Counted from the stretch's first letter, positions 8,422-17,697 are shown. The stretch is DNA of 38,406 nt from an uncultured Lachnospiraceae bacterium (GCA_910585205.1 CAJUCC010000010.1:1-38406); one strand, 5' to 3'. Numbers and translations are program-made. The notes: generated by a model not told the origin, from the letters alone.

Positions 8422-8853
8422 ATGGCAGGATGGATCATAGCATTGCTCTCGGGCGCGCTGATGAGTGTGCAGGGAGTGTTTAACACGCAGGTAACGAAAG
8501 CGTCGAGTATCTGGATAGCGAGTGCGTTTGTTCAGTTTACGGCGCTGCTTGTCTGTCTGGCCGCCTGGGGCTGTACGGACAGAAGTTCTCTGTTGAGCGT
8601 ATTTCAGGTAAAGCCGAAATATATGCTGCTCGGCGGCGCGATCGGTGCGTTTATCACATATACGGTGATCCGCAGCATGGATATGCTCGGCCCGGCGAAA
8701 GCGGCGATGCTGATCGTGATTGCACAGTTGATCGTTGCGTATCTGATCGAACTGACAGGGGTGTTCGGCGTGGAACGGGAGCCGCTTGTGATGCGTAAAG
8801 TGATCGGCATGGCAGTGGCGATTGCAGGGGTTGTACTGTTTAAATGGGACTGA
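8422..8853 (+). CDS. Small DMT-family transporter, YdcZ/DUF606-like
   Basis: A 143-residue integral membrane protein with about five hydrophobic helices. The N-terminal block ALLSGALMSVQGVFNTQV and the C-terminal FGVEREPL, then GMAVAIAGVVLFKWD, match the DUF606 (YdcZ) half-size branch of the drug/metabolite transporter superfamily, which probably works as a dimer. The chosen start is ATG 8422 behind AAAGGGG. The open frame extends upstream to 8257, but that part is not hydrophobic and overlaps the small ORF before it. Substrate unknown. Confidence 0.8.
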   Translation: MAGWIIALLSGALMSVQGVFNTQVTKASSIWIASAFVQFTALLVCLAAWGCTDRSSLLSVFQVKPKYMLLGGAIGAFITYTVIRSMDMLGPAKAAMLIVIAQLIVAYLIELTGVFGVEREPLVMRKVIGMAVAIAGVVLFKWD

Positions 8854-8887
8854 GGGTCCGCGCAGAAACCGCCGGTAAAAATATTTC

Positions 8888-8916
8888 TTGCATTTCCTCC
8901 GCTTTTTTAATACAAT
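8888..8916 (+). promoter_or_regulatory. Promoter of the comEA-two-component operon
   Basis: TTGCAT (8888-8893) and TACAAT (8911-8916) are separated by exactly 17 bases, with an AT-rich spacer. Transcription would start near 8923, about 40 bases before comEA, and probably continues through the regulator, kinase, GerMN, comEC and holA genes, which are closely spaced. Confidence 0.65.
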
Positions 8917-8962
8917 AAATACAGTCAGCGAAAGGCTCCTTTTGCAGAGAAAGGGGTCAAAA

Positions 8963-9733
8963 ATGAATAACGATAACAGGATACGAAGAACACGGATTAT
9001 ACTGTCGTGCTGTATTGCGGTATTGTTGTGCGGATGCACGGCGAAAACGGCGGACGGCCTGGATGAAATCGTACTGGCGCAGGCAGCGGGCAGCGCTGCG
9101 GAAGAAGCGCCCGGCGGGCCGGAAAACGGTTTTGACACGGGAGTACAGCAGGCGCAGACAGCATCCGACAGCGCTGCGGCTGCAGGAAATCCGGCGGAAA
9201 GCGCCGCCGGAGAGACGGCGGGGATCGGAGCGCCGTGTTATGTCCATATCTGTGGTGCGGTCAGGGAACCGGGCGTCTACCGGATGGCGGAAGGCGACCG
9301 GATATTTGCCGTGATCGAGAAAGCTGGCGGGTTTGTGGAAGATGCCTGTGAGGATTATGTGAATCAGGCCCAGGCCGTGGCGGACGGGCTGAAAATATGG
9401 ATTCCCACAATGCGGGAAGCGGAGGCCGAAAGCGGTGCGCAGCCGCGGCAGGGCGGGAGATATGGCGCCGGAGAACAGGCGGGATTGGAATATCCCCGGA
9501 CATCCGGTATAGCGGAGACGCCGGCATCGGAAAGCGCTCTGGTCGATATTAACACTGCCACGCAGGAACAGCTTTGCTCTCTGCCCGGCATCGGAAAGGC
9601 AAAAGCGCAGGCGGTTATAGCATATCGCAGCGAGCATGGGGATTTTGCCCGGACAGAAGATATTATGAAGGTAAGCGGCATCGGACAGAGCAATTATGAA
9701 AAAATAAAAGCGCATATCACCGCGGCGCGGTAA
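8963..9733 (+). CDS. comEA: ComEA-like DNA-binding lipoprotein (SLBB + helix-hairpin-helix)
   Basis: ComEA binds double-stranded DNA outside the membrane and hands it to the ComEC channel during uptake. The 256-residue protein has a lipobox, LLCGC, with Cys25 as the predicted lipidated residue. A low-complexity Ala/Gly/Glu linker follows. Residues about 90-150 form a soluble-ligand-binding beta-grasp (SLBB) domain (YVHICGAVREPGVY). The C-terminal 64 residues contain the ComEA helix-hairpin-helix pair, with INTATQEQLCSLPGIGKAKA and KVSGIGQSNYEKIK. The start is ATG 8963 behind GAAAGGGG. Classic ComEA has a transmembrane anchor, so the lipoprotein anchor is a notable difference. comEC lies four genes downstream in the same direction. 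Confidence 0.88.
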   Translation: MNNDNRIRRTRIILSCCIAVLLCGCTAKTADGLDEIVLAQAAGSAAEEAPGGPENGFDTGVQQAQTASDSAAAAGNPAESAAGETAGIGAPCYVHICGAVREPGVYRMAEGDRIFAVIEKAGGFVEDACEDYVNQAQAVADGLKIWIPTMREAEAESGAQPRQGGRYGAGEQAGLEYPRTSGIAETPASESALVDINTATQEQLCSLPGIGKAKAQAVIAYRSEHGDFARTEDIMKVSGIGQSNYEKIKAHITAAR

Positions 9734-9774
9734 TGCGAAGCAGGGTGCGGGGATATGCACTGCCGGAGGGAAAA

Positions 9775-10467
9775 ATGGCAAATCGTGTTTTGGTTGTAGA
9801 CGATGAAAAACTGATTGTGAAGGGAATCCGTTTCAGTCTGGAACAGGACGGAATGGAAGTGGAATGTGCCTACGACGGAGAAGAAGCGCTGGAGAAGGCG
9901 AGGCAGAATACGTACGACATCATTCTTCTGGATATTATGCTGCCGAAGCTGACGGGACTGGAAGTGTGCCAGCAGATACGGGAGTTTTCGTCGGTTCCGA
10001 TTGTGATGCTGACGGCCAAAGGCGAGGATATGGATAAGATACTCGGACTGGAATACGGTGCGGACGATTACATCACCAAGCCTTTTAATATACTGGAAGT
10101 GAAAGCGCGGATCAAGGCCATTATGCGCCGGACAACCGCGCGGCGCAAAAGCGGGCCGCCGGAGAACCGGGTGCTCTCGTCCGGTGATCTGCAGATCGAC
10201 CGTGACAACAGAAGAGTTACCATCTCCGGGCGGGAAATCAATCTGACGGCGCGGGAGTTTGAGGTGCTGGAACTGCTTGTCTTAAATCCGAACAAGGTTT
10301 ACAGCCGGGAAAGCCTTTTGAAAATCGTATGGGGCGCCGACTATCCGGGGGACGTGCGGACGGTGGATGTGCATATCCGGCGCCTGCGGGAAAAGATCGA
10401 GACCAATCCCAGTGAACCGAAGTATGTTTATACGAAGTGGGGCGTTGGCTATTATTTTAAAAATTGA
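9775..10467 (+). CDS. OmpR/PhoB-type response regulator
   Basis: This 230-residue DNA-binding regulator is the cytoplasmic partner of the following kinase. The receiver domain has the acidic pair in VVDDEK (Asp9, Asp10), the phosphoacceptor Asp53 in LLDIMLPKLTG, and the conserved Lys102 in DDYITKPF. The C-terminal winged-helix domain shows ISGREINLTAREFEVLELL and VDVHIRRLREKIE. The start is ATG 9775 behind GGAGGG (9765-9770); an in-frame upstream ATG at 9733 overlaps the comEA stop and lacks a good site. The kinase follows after 12 bases. Target genes cannot be told from the sequence; autoregulation of this operon would be typical. Confidence 0.93.
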   Translation: MANRVLVVDDEKLIVKGIRFSLEQDGMEVECAYDGEEALEKARQNTYDIILLDIMLPKLTGLEVCQQIREFSSVPIVMLTAKGEDMDKILGLEYGADDYITKPFNILEVKARIKAIMRRTTARRKSGPPENRVLSSGDLQIDRDNRRVTISGREINLTAREFEVLELLVLNPNKVYSRESLLKIVWGADYPGDVRTVDVHIRRLREKIETNPSEPKYVYTKWGVGYYFKN

Positions 10468-10479
10468 CGGAGCTGACAG

Positions 10480-11964
10480 ATGGTTGCAAAATGGAAAGCG
10501 TTTCTTGGAAAAATTAAAATTCTGCGAAGTCTGAAAGCGCGGCTTTTCTTTATCATATTATTGGCAGGCATTATCCCCAGTACGGGGATGCGCTATGCAA
10601 TTCTGCAAAGCTACGAAGACCGGTCAATCAATGTACGGATCGCGGATGTACAGAATCAGTTTAAAATTCTGGCCAATCATCTGATTATTTACGGGTATCT
10701 GCACGACACTTCATCGGAGGTGGTCAATTCGGAGCTCGATCAGCTTTCCAATCTGTACGACGGCCGGGTGCTGATTATCGACAAAAATTTCAAAGTTATC
10801 AAAGATACATATGGGATCAGCGAAGGCAAAACGGTCATTTCCGAGGAAGTGATTATGTGTTTTAAGGGCACTTCAACGACCAATTATGACAGAAAGAACG
10901 GATATATCGAGATTACCACGCCGATTGTGGACACGGTTGTAAGCGCGGGTGCGGGGGCGAAACCGGAAGAGACGGAAGAAGCGAATCTGGCCGAGGGCGT
11001 TATTCTTTCCAGCGTTTCCACCAATACGATAATGACTACGCTGGATATTCTCAACAGACGGGCGCTGATTGCGGAACTGATTGCTCTTGTCTTTATTGTA
11101 GCCATAGCCTTTGCGCTGGCAAAACTGTTGACGGCTCCTTTTGAGCGGGTGACACAGGCGATCAACGATGTCAAAGCGGGCTTTACCGACGAACAGATTT
11201 CTGTCAACGATTATGTGGAGACGGAGCATATCGTGGATGCGTTTAACCAGCTTCTCGGCCGGATGAAGGTGCTGGATGATTCCCGGCAGGAGTTTGTATC
11301 CAATGTGAGCCACGAGTTGAAAACGCCGCTGACTTCCATGAAGGTGCTGGCGGATTCTCTGCTGATGCAGGAAGAAGTACCGGCGGAGCTGTACAAAGAA
11401 TTTATGACGGATATTGCCAATGAGATCGAACGGGAAAATAAGATTATCAACGATCTGCTTTCACTCGTTAAAATGGATAAAAAAGCGGCCGATTTAAATG
11501 TCACGTCGGTCGATGTCAACGAACTGCTGGAATTGATTCTGAAGCGGCTGCGCCCAATCGCGCGGAGAAAGGAGATAGAGATTATTTTCGAGAGTATCCG
11601 CCCGGTTACGGCCGAGGTGGACGAAGTGAAGTTGACGCTTGCCCTGTCCAATCTGGTGGAAAACGCCATAAAGTATAACAATCCGTCGGGATGGGTCAAA
11701 GTGACGCTGGATGCCGACCATCAGTTTTTTTCCGTGGAAGTGGCGGATTCCGGAATCGGGATTCCCGAGGAGGCGCAGGAACATATTTATGAGCGGTTTT
11801 ATCGGGTGGATAAATCCCATTCCCGGGAGATTGGCGGTACGGGCCTGGGACTTGCCATTACAAGGAGCGTGATTCTGATGCATCGGGGTTCCATCAAAGT
11901 GATGAGTGAAGAAGGGAAAGGAACGGTATTTAACGTAAAGATTCCCCTGATTCATCCGGTGTAA
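10480..11964 (+). CDS. Membrane sensor histidine kinase (HAMP, HisKA, HATPase)
   Basis: This 494-residue kinase should phosphorylate the regulator encoded just upstream. A first membrane helix (about residues 20-42) and a second (about 194-216) enclose an extracytoplasmic sensor of about 150 residues with a Cache-like look. A HAMP linker follows (TAPFERVTQAINDVKAG). The dimerisation helix holds the phosphorylated His278 in SNVSHELKTPLTSMK. The ATP-binding boxes are NLVENAIKYN (N), DSGIGIPEEA (G1) and GGTGLGLAI (G2). All key residues are present. The signal is unknown. The GerMN lipoprotein encoded next is a candidate partner for the outer domain, by analogy with MtrB-LpqB. Confidence 0.93.
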   Translation: MVAKWKAFLGKIKILRSLKARLFFIILLAGIIPSTGMRYAILQSYEDRSINVRIADVQNQFKILANHLIIYGYLHDTSSEVVNSELDQLSNLYDGRVLIIDKNFKVIKDTYGISEGKTVISEEVIMCFKGTSTTNYDRKNGYIEITTPIVDTVVSAGAGAKPEETEEANLAEGVILSSVSTNTIMTTLDILNRRALIAELIALVFIVAIAFALAKLLTAPFERVTQAINDVKAGFTDEQISVNDYVETEHIVDAFNQLLGRMKVLDDSRQEFVSNVSHELKTPLTSMKVLADSLLMQEEVPAELYKEFMTDIANEIERENKIINDLLSLVKMDKKAADLNVTSVDVNELLELILKRLRPIARRKEIEIIFESIRPVTAEVDEVKLTLALSNLVENAIKYNNPSGWVKVTLDADHQFFSVEVADSGIGIPEEAQEHIYERFYRVDKSHSREIGGTGLGLAITRSVILMHRGSIKVMSEEGKGTVFNVKIPLIHPV

Positions 11965-11979
11965 AGGAGGCGGCGGAGA

Positions 11980-12909
11980 GTGAGGAAAAAGAGAAGGGAC
12001 GGGGCTTCGGCGGTTATGATGCTGCTTCTGACGATGCTGTTTCTGACAGGATGCGGACAGAGCGGCGATACGGACGGAAAACAGCCTGTCAATGTATATT
12101 ATCTGAATAAAGAAGAAACCCGGATTATCGGAGAACCCTATGTGCTGGAGGCAGAGGAGACCAGCGGACAGATCGGGGAACTTTTGCTGCTTATGTCACA
12201 GGCGCCGGACGACGCGGACAATAAGGCGGTTATCAGCAGCGCGTTTTCCCTGCTGGATGCGGTGCTGGATGAAGGGCAGGTTATTCTGACCGTGGACGAA
12301 AATTACCGGAATCTGGATCCGGCGGCAGAAGTGCTGACACGGGCCGCGCTTGTCCGTACACTGACCCAGCTGGACGCGGTTGAGTATGTCTCGATGAAAG
12401 TGCGCAACGAGCCTTTGACGGATCGGTCGGGCAATCCGATCGGCATTATGGAGGCATCGATGTTTATCGATAACGCGGGTGACGAGATCAATACCTATGA
12501 GCGGGCACGGCTGACGCTGTATTTCACGGATGAAAGCGGCACAAAGCTGATCGAAGCGAGCCGTTCGGTGGTCTATAATACGAATATTTCCATGGAAAAA
12601 CTGGTGGTGGAACAGCTGATTAAAGGACCGAACAATGAAGAACTTTTTCCGACTGTCAATCCGGAGACAAAGATCAACAATGTGACGGTAAAAGACGGTA
12701 TCTGTTACGTCAATCTCAATGAGAATTTCCTGACACAGATGACAAACGTATCTTCGGAAGTCACCATATATTCCATTACCAATTCCCTTGTGGAACTTCC
12801 CAATGTAAACAAAGTACAGATTTCCATCAATGGCAATACGGAAGGCACCTACCGTGAGAGCATTCCCTTCTCCACCATTTTTGAGCGGAATCTGGAACTG
12901 ATCGAGTGA
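11980..12909 (+). CDS. GerMN-domain lipoprotein
   Basis: A 309-residue secreted lipoprotein starting at GTG 11980 behind AAAGGAGG. The lipobox is FLTGC with Cys25. Two repeats of the GerMN domain can be made out. The first is around residues 60-150, with AVLDEGQVILTVDENYRNL. The second is around residues 185-290, with VVEQLIKGPNNEELFPTVNP and NVTVKDGICYVNLNENFL. GerMN domains occur in the Bacillus spore protein GerM and in actinobacterial LpqB, and their biochemical role is poorly known. Placement directly after a two-component pair suggests it modulates the kinase at the membrane surface. It may instead be a sporulation or cell-wall protein. Confidence 0.85.
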   Translation: MRKKRRDGASAVMMLLLTMLFLTGCGQSGDTDGKQPVNVYYLNKEETRIIGEPYVLEAEETSGQIGELLLLMSQAPDDADNKAVISSAFSLLDAVLDEGQVILTVDENYRNLDPAAEVLTRAALVRTLTQLDAVEYVSMKVRNEPLTDRSGNPIGIMEASMFIDNAGDEINTYERARLTLYFTDESGTKLIEASRSVVYNTNISMEKLVVEQLIKGPNNEELFPTVNPETKINNVTVKDGICYVNLNENFLTQMTNVSSEVTIYSITNSLVELPNVNKVQISINGNTEGTYRESIPFSTIFERNLELIE

Positions 12910-12924
12910 GAAAAGGAGGCAGGA

Positions 12925-15144
12925 TTGCGGCGGTATACCCTGTGTAAATGCTGCGCCTGTGTGCTGGCTTTTTTGTTCGTACTGCTTTGTATGGGATACC
13001 CGCCCCGTGAAAAAATCCGGGACGGGTATCTCGTTGCATCCGGTGTGGTGGGGCAGATCGAAGAAAAGGCGGACGGCAGCGGGCAGAAACAGATCATTCT
13101 TTCTTTATATTCCGTCTCGTTCTGTGACGGAATCTTTCCTGAGACAAACAAAACAGTATCGGATTCAGCAAAAATCCGGCATGCGGACGGCATTTTATGC
13201 TATATGGCGTCAGGGCAGGAGACACCGGATTGCGGGGAGACGATTGTAATCCGCGGAGAGGCGGAACATTTTCGCGGCCGGCGCAATCCGGGCGGGTTTG
13301 ATGCCGGCGCTTATTACGGTTCGCTGGGGCTATCCTTTTGTGTGAAAAAGGCGGAAGTGATCCGGCGGGGATATGATGGCAGCCGCATTCGGCAGGGCCT
13401 GCATCTTGGCAGACAATATATGCTGGGGATTCTGGATCGGGTGTGCGGCGCGGACTCCGGTGTGATGCGGGCGGTGCTGCTCGGCGATAAGACATGTTTG
13501 CAGCCGGATTTAAAGACGCGGTATCAGCGGGGCGGCATCTCTCATATTCTTGCGATTTCCGGGCTGCATATTTCCTTTCTCGGCATGGGACTGTACCGGA
13601 TTTTGCGAAGAATGTGTCTTCCGGCCGCGGCGGCCGCAAGTCTGGCGGGCAGTGTGCTCATAGCGTATCTTGTGATGACAAATGCAAGCCCTTCTGCCCG
13701 GCGGGCGGGAACGATGTTTCTGCTTTCCCTGCTGGCGGATTTGACAGGACGCAGCTGTGACAGACTGACATCATTGTCGGTTTCTGCCGTTATACTGGCG
13801 TTGGGAAATCCCCTGCTTTTGAAACAGAGCGGGTTTCTGCTGTCTCATGGGGCGATACTGGGACTGGAGCTTTTATATCCCCGTCTGCGCCGCCTCTGGG
13901 ACGGCCGCTTTTGCAGGCCGCTATTGGGCGGTCTGTCGGTTTCGCTTTTTACGCTGCCTGTTTTGCTGACGGCATTTTATGAGTTTCCTGTGTATGCGCT
14001 GTTTTGGAATCTGCTGGTAATCCCGTTGATGGGGGTGGTGATGGCGGCGGGAGTCAGTGCGCTTTTGGCAGGGATGGTTTTTGTGCCGCTCGGAAAGCTG
14101 CTGTTTTATCCGGTGCACGGGATCCTGTGGCTGTTTCGGGAGGGATGCGGTCTGCTGGACGGGCTTCCGGGAAATCTCTGGCGCACGGGCGCACCGGCCC
14201 CGGGACAGATGATACTGTATTACGGCCTGCTGCTTTTCTTTGCGGCGCTGGGGAAATATATGACAAAGAGACTGGCCGTTTTTGTGCTGGCCGGCGCGCT
14301 GTGGGTACTGACCGTTCCGGCACGGATCGGTGATACGATTACGGTGCTGGATGTCGGACAGGGAGACGCGGCGCTGATACAATGCAGTGACGGAACAGCC
14401 ATGCTGATTGACGGCGGCAGCACATCGGAGAAAAAGTTGGCGGAATATACGCTGCTGCCCTGTCTGAAATCACAGGGCATCCGTACGCTTTCCTATGTGT
14501 TTCTGACACATATGGATGCCGACCATATCAATGGCGTGGAAACGCTGATACGGACCGGAAAGGCAGAGCGGATGGCGATCGGGACGCTTGTTCTGCCTGC
14601 GTTGGATAAGCCGGATGCGGCGTATCGCGAAATGGTTTCCGCAGCGCGGGCCGCCGGGATTCGCGTCTGTACGATGGGAGCCGGCGACCGGATGACTCTG
14701 GGCGGTTTTTCCGTTGTCTGCATGCATCCGCAAAGGGGTGTGCGTTATGCGGACAAAAATGCGGCCTCCCTTGTTTTGTATCTGCAAAAAGGCGCTTTTT
14801 CCGCGTTGTTTACCGGGGATCTGGACGGGGAGGCGGAGCGGGAATTGACGGAACGTGTTCTGGAGCCGGCGGGCCGGAACGGATGGAAACCGGTGACGCT
14901 GCTCAAAGCGGGGCACCACGGCTCCGCCGCTTCCTGCGGAGAATCGTTTCTGTCTCTGTGCCGTCCGTCCGTGACATATATTTCCTGCGGTGCACGGAAC
15001 CGCTATGGACACCCCGATGCCGAAACTTTGAAACGCCTGCGGGATGCGGGAAGCATTGTCCGTGTGACGAAAGACAGCGGCGCGGTGTGGCTGCGGATTG
15101 TGGGAGAAAAGATCGTGACGGGAGAGATTTCCGGCGGGGAATAG
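12925..15144 (+). CDS. comEC: DNA uptake channel protein ComEC/Rec2
   Basis: This 739-residue membrane protein forms the channel that brings single-stranded DNA into the cell. Start TTG 12925 follows AAAAGGAGG. The N-terminus has membrane helices and a DUF4131-like outer domain. The central competence domain carries the block GDKTCLQPDLKTRYQRGGIS then HILAISGLHISF. Several more helices follow. From about residue 470 there is a metallo-beta-lactamase-fold domain (VLDVGQGDAALI, then THMDADHINGV) with the metal ligands His529, Asp531, Asp533 and His534, and later KAGHHGS. The gene looks intact. With comEA upstream it suggests DNA uptake capacity, although pilus and comF genes are not in view. 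Confidence 0.95.
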   Translation: MRRYTLCKCCACVLAFLFVLLCMGYPPREKIRDGYLVASGVVGQIEEKADGSGQKQIILSLYSVSFCDGIFPETNKTVSDSAKIRHADGILCYMASGQETPDCGETIVIRGEAEHFRGRRNPGGFDAGAYYGSLGLSFCVKKAEVIRRGYDGSRIRQGLHLGRQYMLGILDRVCGADSGVMRAVLLGDKTCLQPDLKTRYQRGGISHILAISGLHISFLGMGLYRILRRMCLPAAAAASLAGSVLIAYLVMTNASPSARRAGTMFLLSLLADLTGRSCDRLTSLSVSAVILALGNPLLLKQSGFLLSHGAILGLELLYPRLRRLWDGRFCRPLLGGLSVSLFTLPVLLTAFYEFPVYALFWNLLVIPLMGVVMAAGVSALLAGMVFVPLGKLLFYPVHGILWLFREGCGLLDGLPGNLWRTGAPAPGQMILYYGLLLFFAALGKYMTKRLAVFVLAGALWVLTVPARIGDTITVLDVGQGDAALIQCSDGTAMLIDGGSTSEKKLAEYTLLPCLKSQGIRTLSYVFLTHMDADHINGVETLIRTGKAERMAIGTLVLPALDKPDAAYREMVSAARAAGIRVCTMGAGDRMTLGGFSVVCMHPQRGVRYADKNAASLVLYLQKGAFSALFTGDLDGEAERELTERVLEPAGRNGWKPVTLLKAGHHGSAASCGESFLSLCRPSVTYISCGARNRYGHPDAETLKRLRDAGSIVRVTKDSGAVWLRIVGEKIVTGEISGGE

Positions 15145-15194
15145 ACTTTATGATTGGCATATGTTACACTTTGGAGAGAAAGTGAGACGTGACA

Positions 15195-16178
15195 ATGAAA
15201 CAGTTAAACGAGGACATCAAATCAGGAACCATGAAGCAGGTATATCTGCTCTGGGGTGAGGAAGCCTATCTGCGCAGGCAGTATCGTGACAGACTGCGCG
15301 ATGCGCTGGCCGGCGGGGATACGATGAACTGCCATTATTTTGAGGGGAAGGGGATTGTGCCCGGGGAGATTATTGATCTGGCAGAGACGCTCCCTTTTCT
15401 GGCAGAGCGGCGGGTGATTGTCCTGGAAAACAGCGGTCTGCTGAAAAAGGGCGGTGAAACGCTGGCGGAATATATAAAAGATATGGCCGAAACGGCGTAT
15501 CTTGTCTTTGTGGAAACCGAGATCGACAAAAGAAGCAGACTGTATAAGGAGATAAAAGCGGCAGGGCGGATTGCGGAATTTGCCGTGCAGGATATGGGGA
15601 CGCTGCGCCGCTGGATCGCGGGACTGGCAGCGAAAGAGAAAAAGGGGATTACCGATGAAGACATCCGCTATTTTCTGGAAAAAACGGGGACGGATATGGA
15701 AAATATCCGGGCGGAGCTGGAAAAGCTGTTTTGTTACACAATGGGCAGAGCGCGGATTACGGCGGCGGATATGGATGCCGTCTGTGTCCGCAGAGTGACA
15801 AACCAGATATTCGATATGATTCATGCCATTGCGGACAGAAAGCAGAAAAGGGCGCTGGAGCTGTATTATGATCTGCTGGCGCTGAAAGAACCGCCGATGC
15901 GGATTTTGTTTCTCATCGCCCGGCAGTTTAATCTGCTCCTGCAGGTCAAGGAATGCCGGAAAAAGGGCTGTGATAATCATACCACCGCGGTTAGGACAGG
16001 ATTGCGGGATTTTCTGATCGGCAAATATGCCGCTCAGGCCGCGCGGTTTGAGACGGAAGATCTGCGGAAGGCGCTGCGTGATTGCGTGGAGGCGGAAGAG
16101 CGGGTGAAAACGGGTAAGATGAACGATGTGCTGGCTGTGGAACTGCTGATCGTGGCATACAGTACTGCCGGGACATAG
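15195..16178 (+). CDS. holA: DNA polymerase III, delta subunit
   Basis: HolA opens the sliding clamp as part of the clamp loader. The protein of about 327 residues has the family start MKQLNEDIKSGTMKQVYLLWGEEAYL, given here only to show the short N-terminus before the AAA-like fold. Other family blocks are LPFLAERRVIVLEN and, near the C-terminus, REPP-like LKEPPMRILFLIARQFNLLL. The start is taken as ATG 15195; an in-frame GTG at 15189 lies nearer a GGAGAG and is possible. It sits 50 bases after comEC, a neighbourhood common in Firmicutes. It is the last gene of this plus-strand run and faces a convergent lipoprotein gene across a hairpin. Confidence 0.93.
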   Translation: MKQLNEDIKSGTMKQVYLLWGEEAYLRRQYRDRLRDALAGGDTMNCHYFEGKGIVPGEIIDLAETLPFLAERRVIVLENSGLLKKGGETLAEYIKDMAETAYLVFVETEIDKRSRLYKEIKAAGRIAEFAVQDMGTLRRWIAGLAAKEKKGITDEDIRYFLEKTGTDMENIRAELEKLFCYTMGRARITAADMDAVCVRRVTNQIFDMIHAIADRKQKRALELYYDLLALKEPPMRILFLIARQFNLLLQVKECRKKGCDNHTTAVRTGLRDFLIGKYAAQAARFETEDLRKALRDCVEAEERVKTGKMNDVLAVELLIVAYSTAGT

Positions 16179-16180
16179 AG

Positions 16181-16216
16181 CGGGCGGCAATTCGCGTCTG
16201 TGCGGATTGCCGCCCG
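16181..16216. terminator. Inverted repeat between convergent holA and lipoprotein genes
   Basis: CGGGCGGCAAT (16181-16191) is an exact reverse complement of ATTGCCGCCCG (16206-16216) with a 14-base loop. The repeat fills the short gap between two convergent genes, which favours a two-way transcription stop. No clear T run follows on either strand, so intrinsic termination is not certain. Confidence 0.5.
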
Positions 16217-16236
16217 AATGGTTTGCGCCTGCGGGA

Positions 16237-17697
16237 TCAGTAGAACTCACTTAATGTGTATTGCGGAAGGGACAGGCCGAAGGCATCCCTCAGTTCTTCC
16301 AGCATTTGAGGGTACTGCTCGTCGAACTGCTCCGGCAGATAGGTGATCTGCGCGTACAGATAATAGTGCTCCTGCTTGTTATCCGCATAGAGCACGGCGA
16401 TCCGCGGCTGCTTTCCGTTTTCGGTGTCCTCATAGTAGCCGACCGGCTTGAAGGCAATGTCATAGGAAGCGTCGTATTGTGTTTCACCGACTTCTCCTTC
16501 GAGGAAATCAATGCCCGAATCCACAAGCTCCTGATAGGCCTGTTCCACGACGGCCCGTGCGTCTTCTTCCGTATAAGCGGTAGTCTGCAGCACCAGCATG
16601 CCGTGGGCGGAGGACCAGAGTGTCTGTCCGTCCTCGGAATATGTCAGATTGTCGCCGTATGGCAGGTAGGCATCGAGAAAGGATTCTTTTCCGAACATAT
16701 CCTGCGGCGCTTTGCAGTAAGCGCGGCCTACATATTCATATCCGAAATCCGTTGCCGGCCGGAAGAAAGTCTGATAATTTTCATCGGTCAGCTCCTGTTC
16801 GACGAGCTGCGGCGTCTCCATGGCTCCTCCGGCTTCGGCAGATTCTGCGGCAAGCGCCTCTTCGGGAATTTCGATATGGTCCACATCGTTGACGGACTGT
16901 ACTGTCATGCAGATATAAACTCTGTCTACCGTAATATCCGGCGATGTGCCGTTATTCAGGCTTTTCATCATCCCGGAAATCATTCCCTGCATAACAGCCG
17001 TCATATCCATTTCGTATTGCACGGGCATATAGGTGTCTTTTTCAATCCAGATGCTGATCGGCAGATCGCCCAGCTCCCGGAACATGGCCTGTGTCAGGGA
17101 CGCATCAAAGCCCATGCTCTCCATCTGGGAAGAGATACCGGCGTTTACGATCACCTTTTCGAGCTGCTCCCCGGAGAGAATTCCGTTATAGCGGATTGTT
17201 TCCATTCCGTTGGACAGCGTCCCCTCCCCGGCGGCTTCAAAGGGCTCGGCGCAGGAGAGATAGAGTTCGAGGTTTGATTCGGCGTTATATTGTGTAAAGG
17301 AGTCGGTATTTTCCGGTTCCGACTTCTGCCAGTAGGTCTGCTCTCCCATATCGAGACCGGAGTAAAGCGTATAGACCCCGTCGGTTTCCGTCATATAAGA
17401 GATCATATTGATACCGCCGACGCCGTTGATTTTGCTGGCTATTTCCATTTTCATCTGCTGCGGTTCCCGAATATAGTCCACACCGGCCAGCGTCTTCATC
17501 TGTACCGTCTGGCCTTCCGCCGACATTTTCGTATCCATGGTGAGCGTATAGCGCATACTCTCAATGCTTTGCAGACTTTCCTGCGCCTTGCCGATTGCCT
17601 CCGCTGCCGTCTCCCGCGTACAGCCGGTCAGTAAAAACGCCAGCAGCATGGCCGGAAGCAGAAGGAGAAAACGCTGTTTTCCCTTTTTGCTTTGCAT
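16237..17697 (-). CDS. Secreted lipoprotein, DUF6612-like
   Basis: A 486-residue lipoprotein with lipobox LLTGC (Cys26) after a basic N-terminus and hydrophobic stretch. Residues about 35-300 resemble the clostridial DUF6612/LppX-LolA-like lipoproteins (QSIESMRYTLTMDTKMSA; later a MDMTAVMQGMISG segment). The C-terminal 180 residues form a second, different domain with no family I can name. The start codon at 17697 follows AAAGGGGGA on the minus strand. The open frame extends to 17865, but that part overlaps the promoter. The function is unknown. A lipid- or peptide-carrier role would fit the fold but is only an inference. It is transcribed away from the ABC operon next door. Confidence 0.75.
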   Translation of the reverse strand: MQSKKGKQRFLLLLPAMLLAFLLTGCTRETAAEAIGKAQESLQSIESMRYTLTMDTKMSAEGQTVQMKTLAGVDYIREPQQMKMEIASKINGVGGINMISYMTETDGVYTLYSGLDMGEQTYWQKSEPENTDSFTQYNAESNLELYLSCAEPFEAAGEGTLSNGMETIRYNGILSGEQLEKVIVNAGISSQMESMGFDASLTQAMFRELGDLPISIWIEKDTYMPVQYEMDMTAVMQGMISGMMKSLNNGTSPDITVDRVYICMTVQSVNDVDHIEIPEEALAAESAEAGGAMETPQLVEQELTDENYQTFFRPATDFGYEYVGRAYCKAPQDMFGKESFLDAYLPYGDNLTYSEDGQTLWSSAHGMLVLQTTAYTEEDARAVVEQAYQELVDSGIDFLEGEVGETQYDASYDIAFKPVGYYEDTENGKQPRIAVLYADNKQEHYYLYAQITYLPEQFDEQYPQMLEELRDAFGLSLPQYTLSEFY

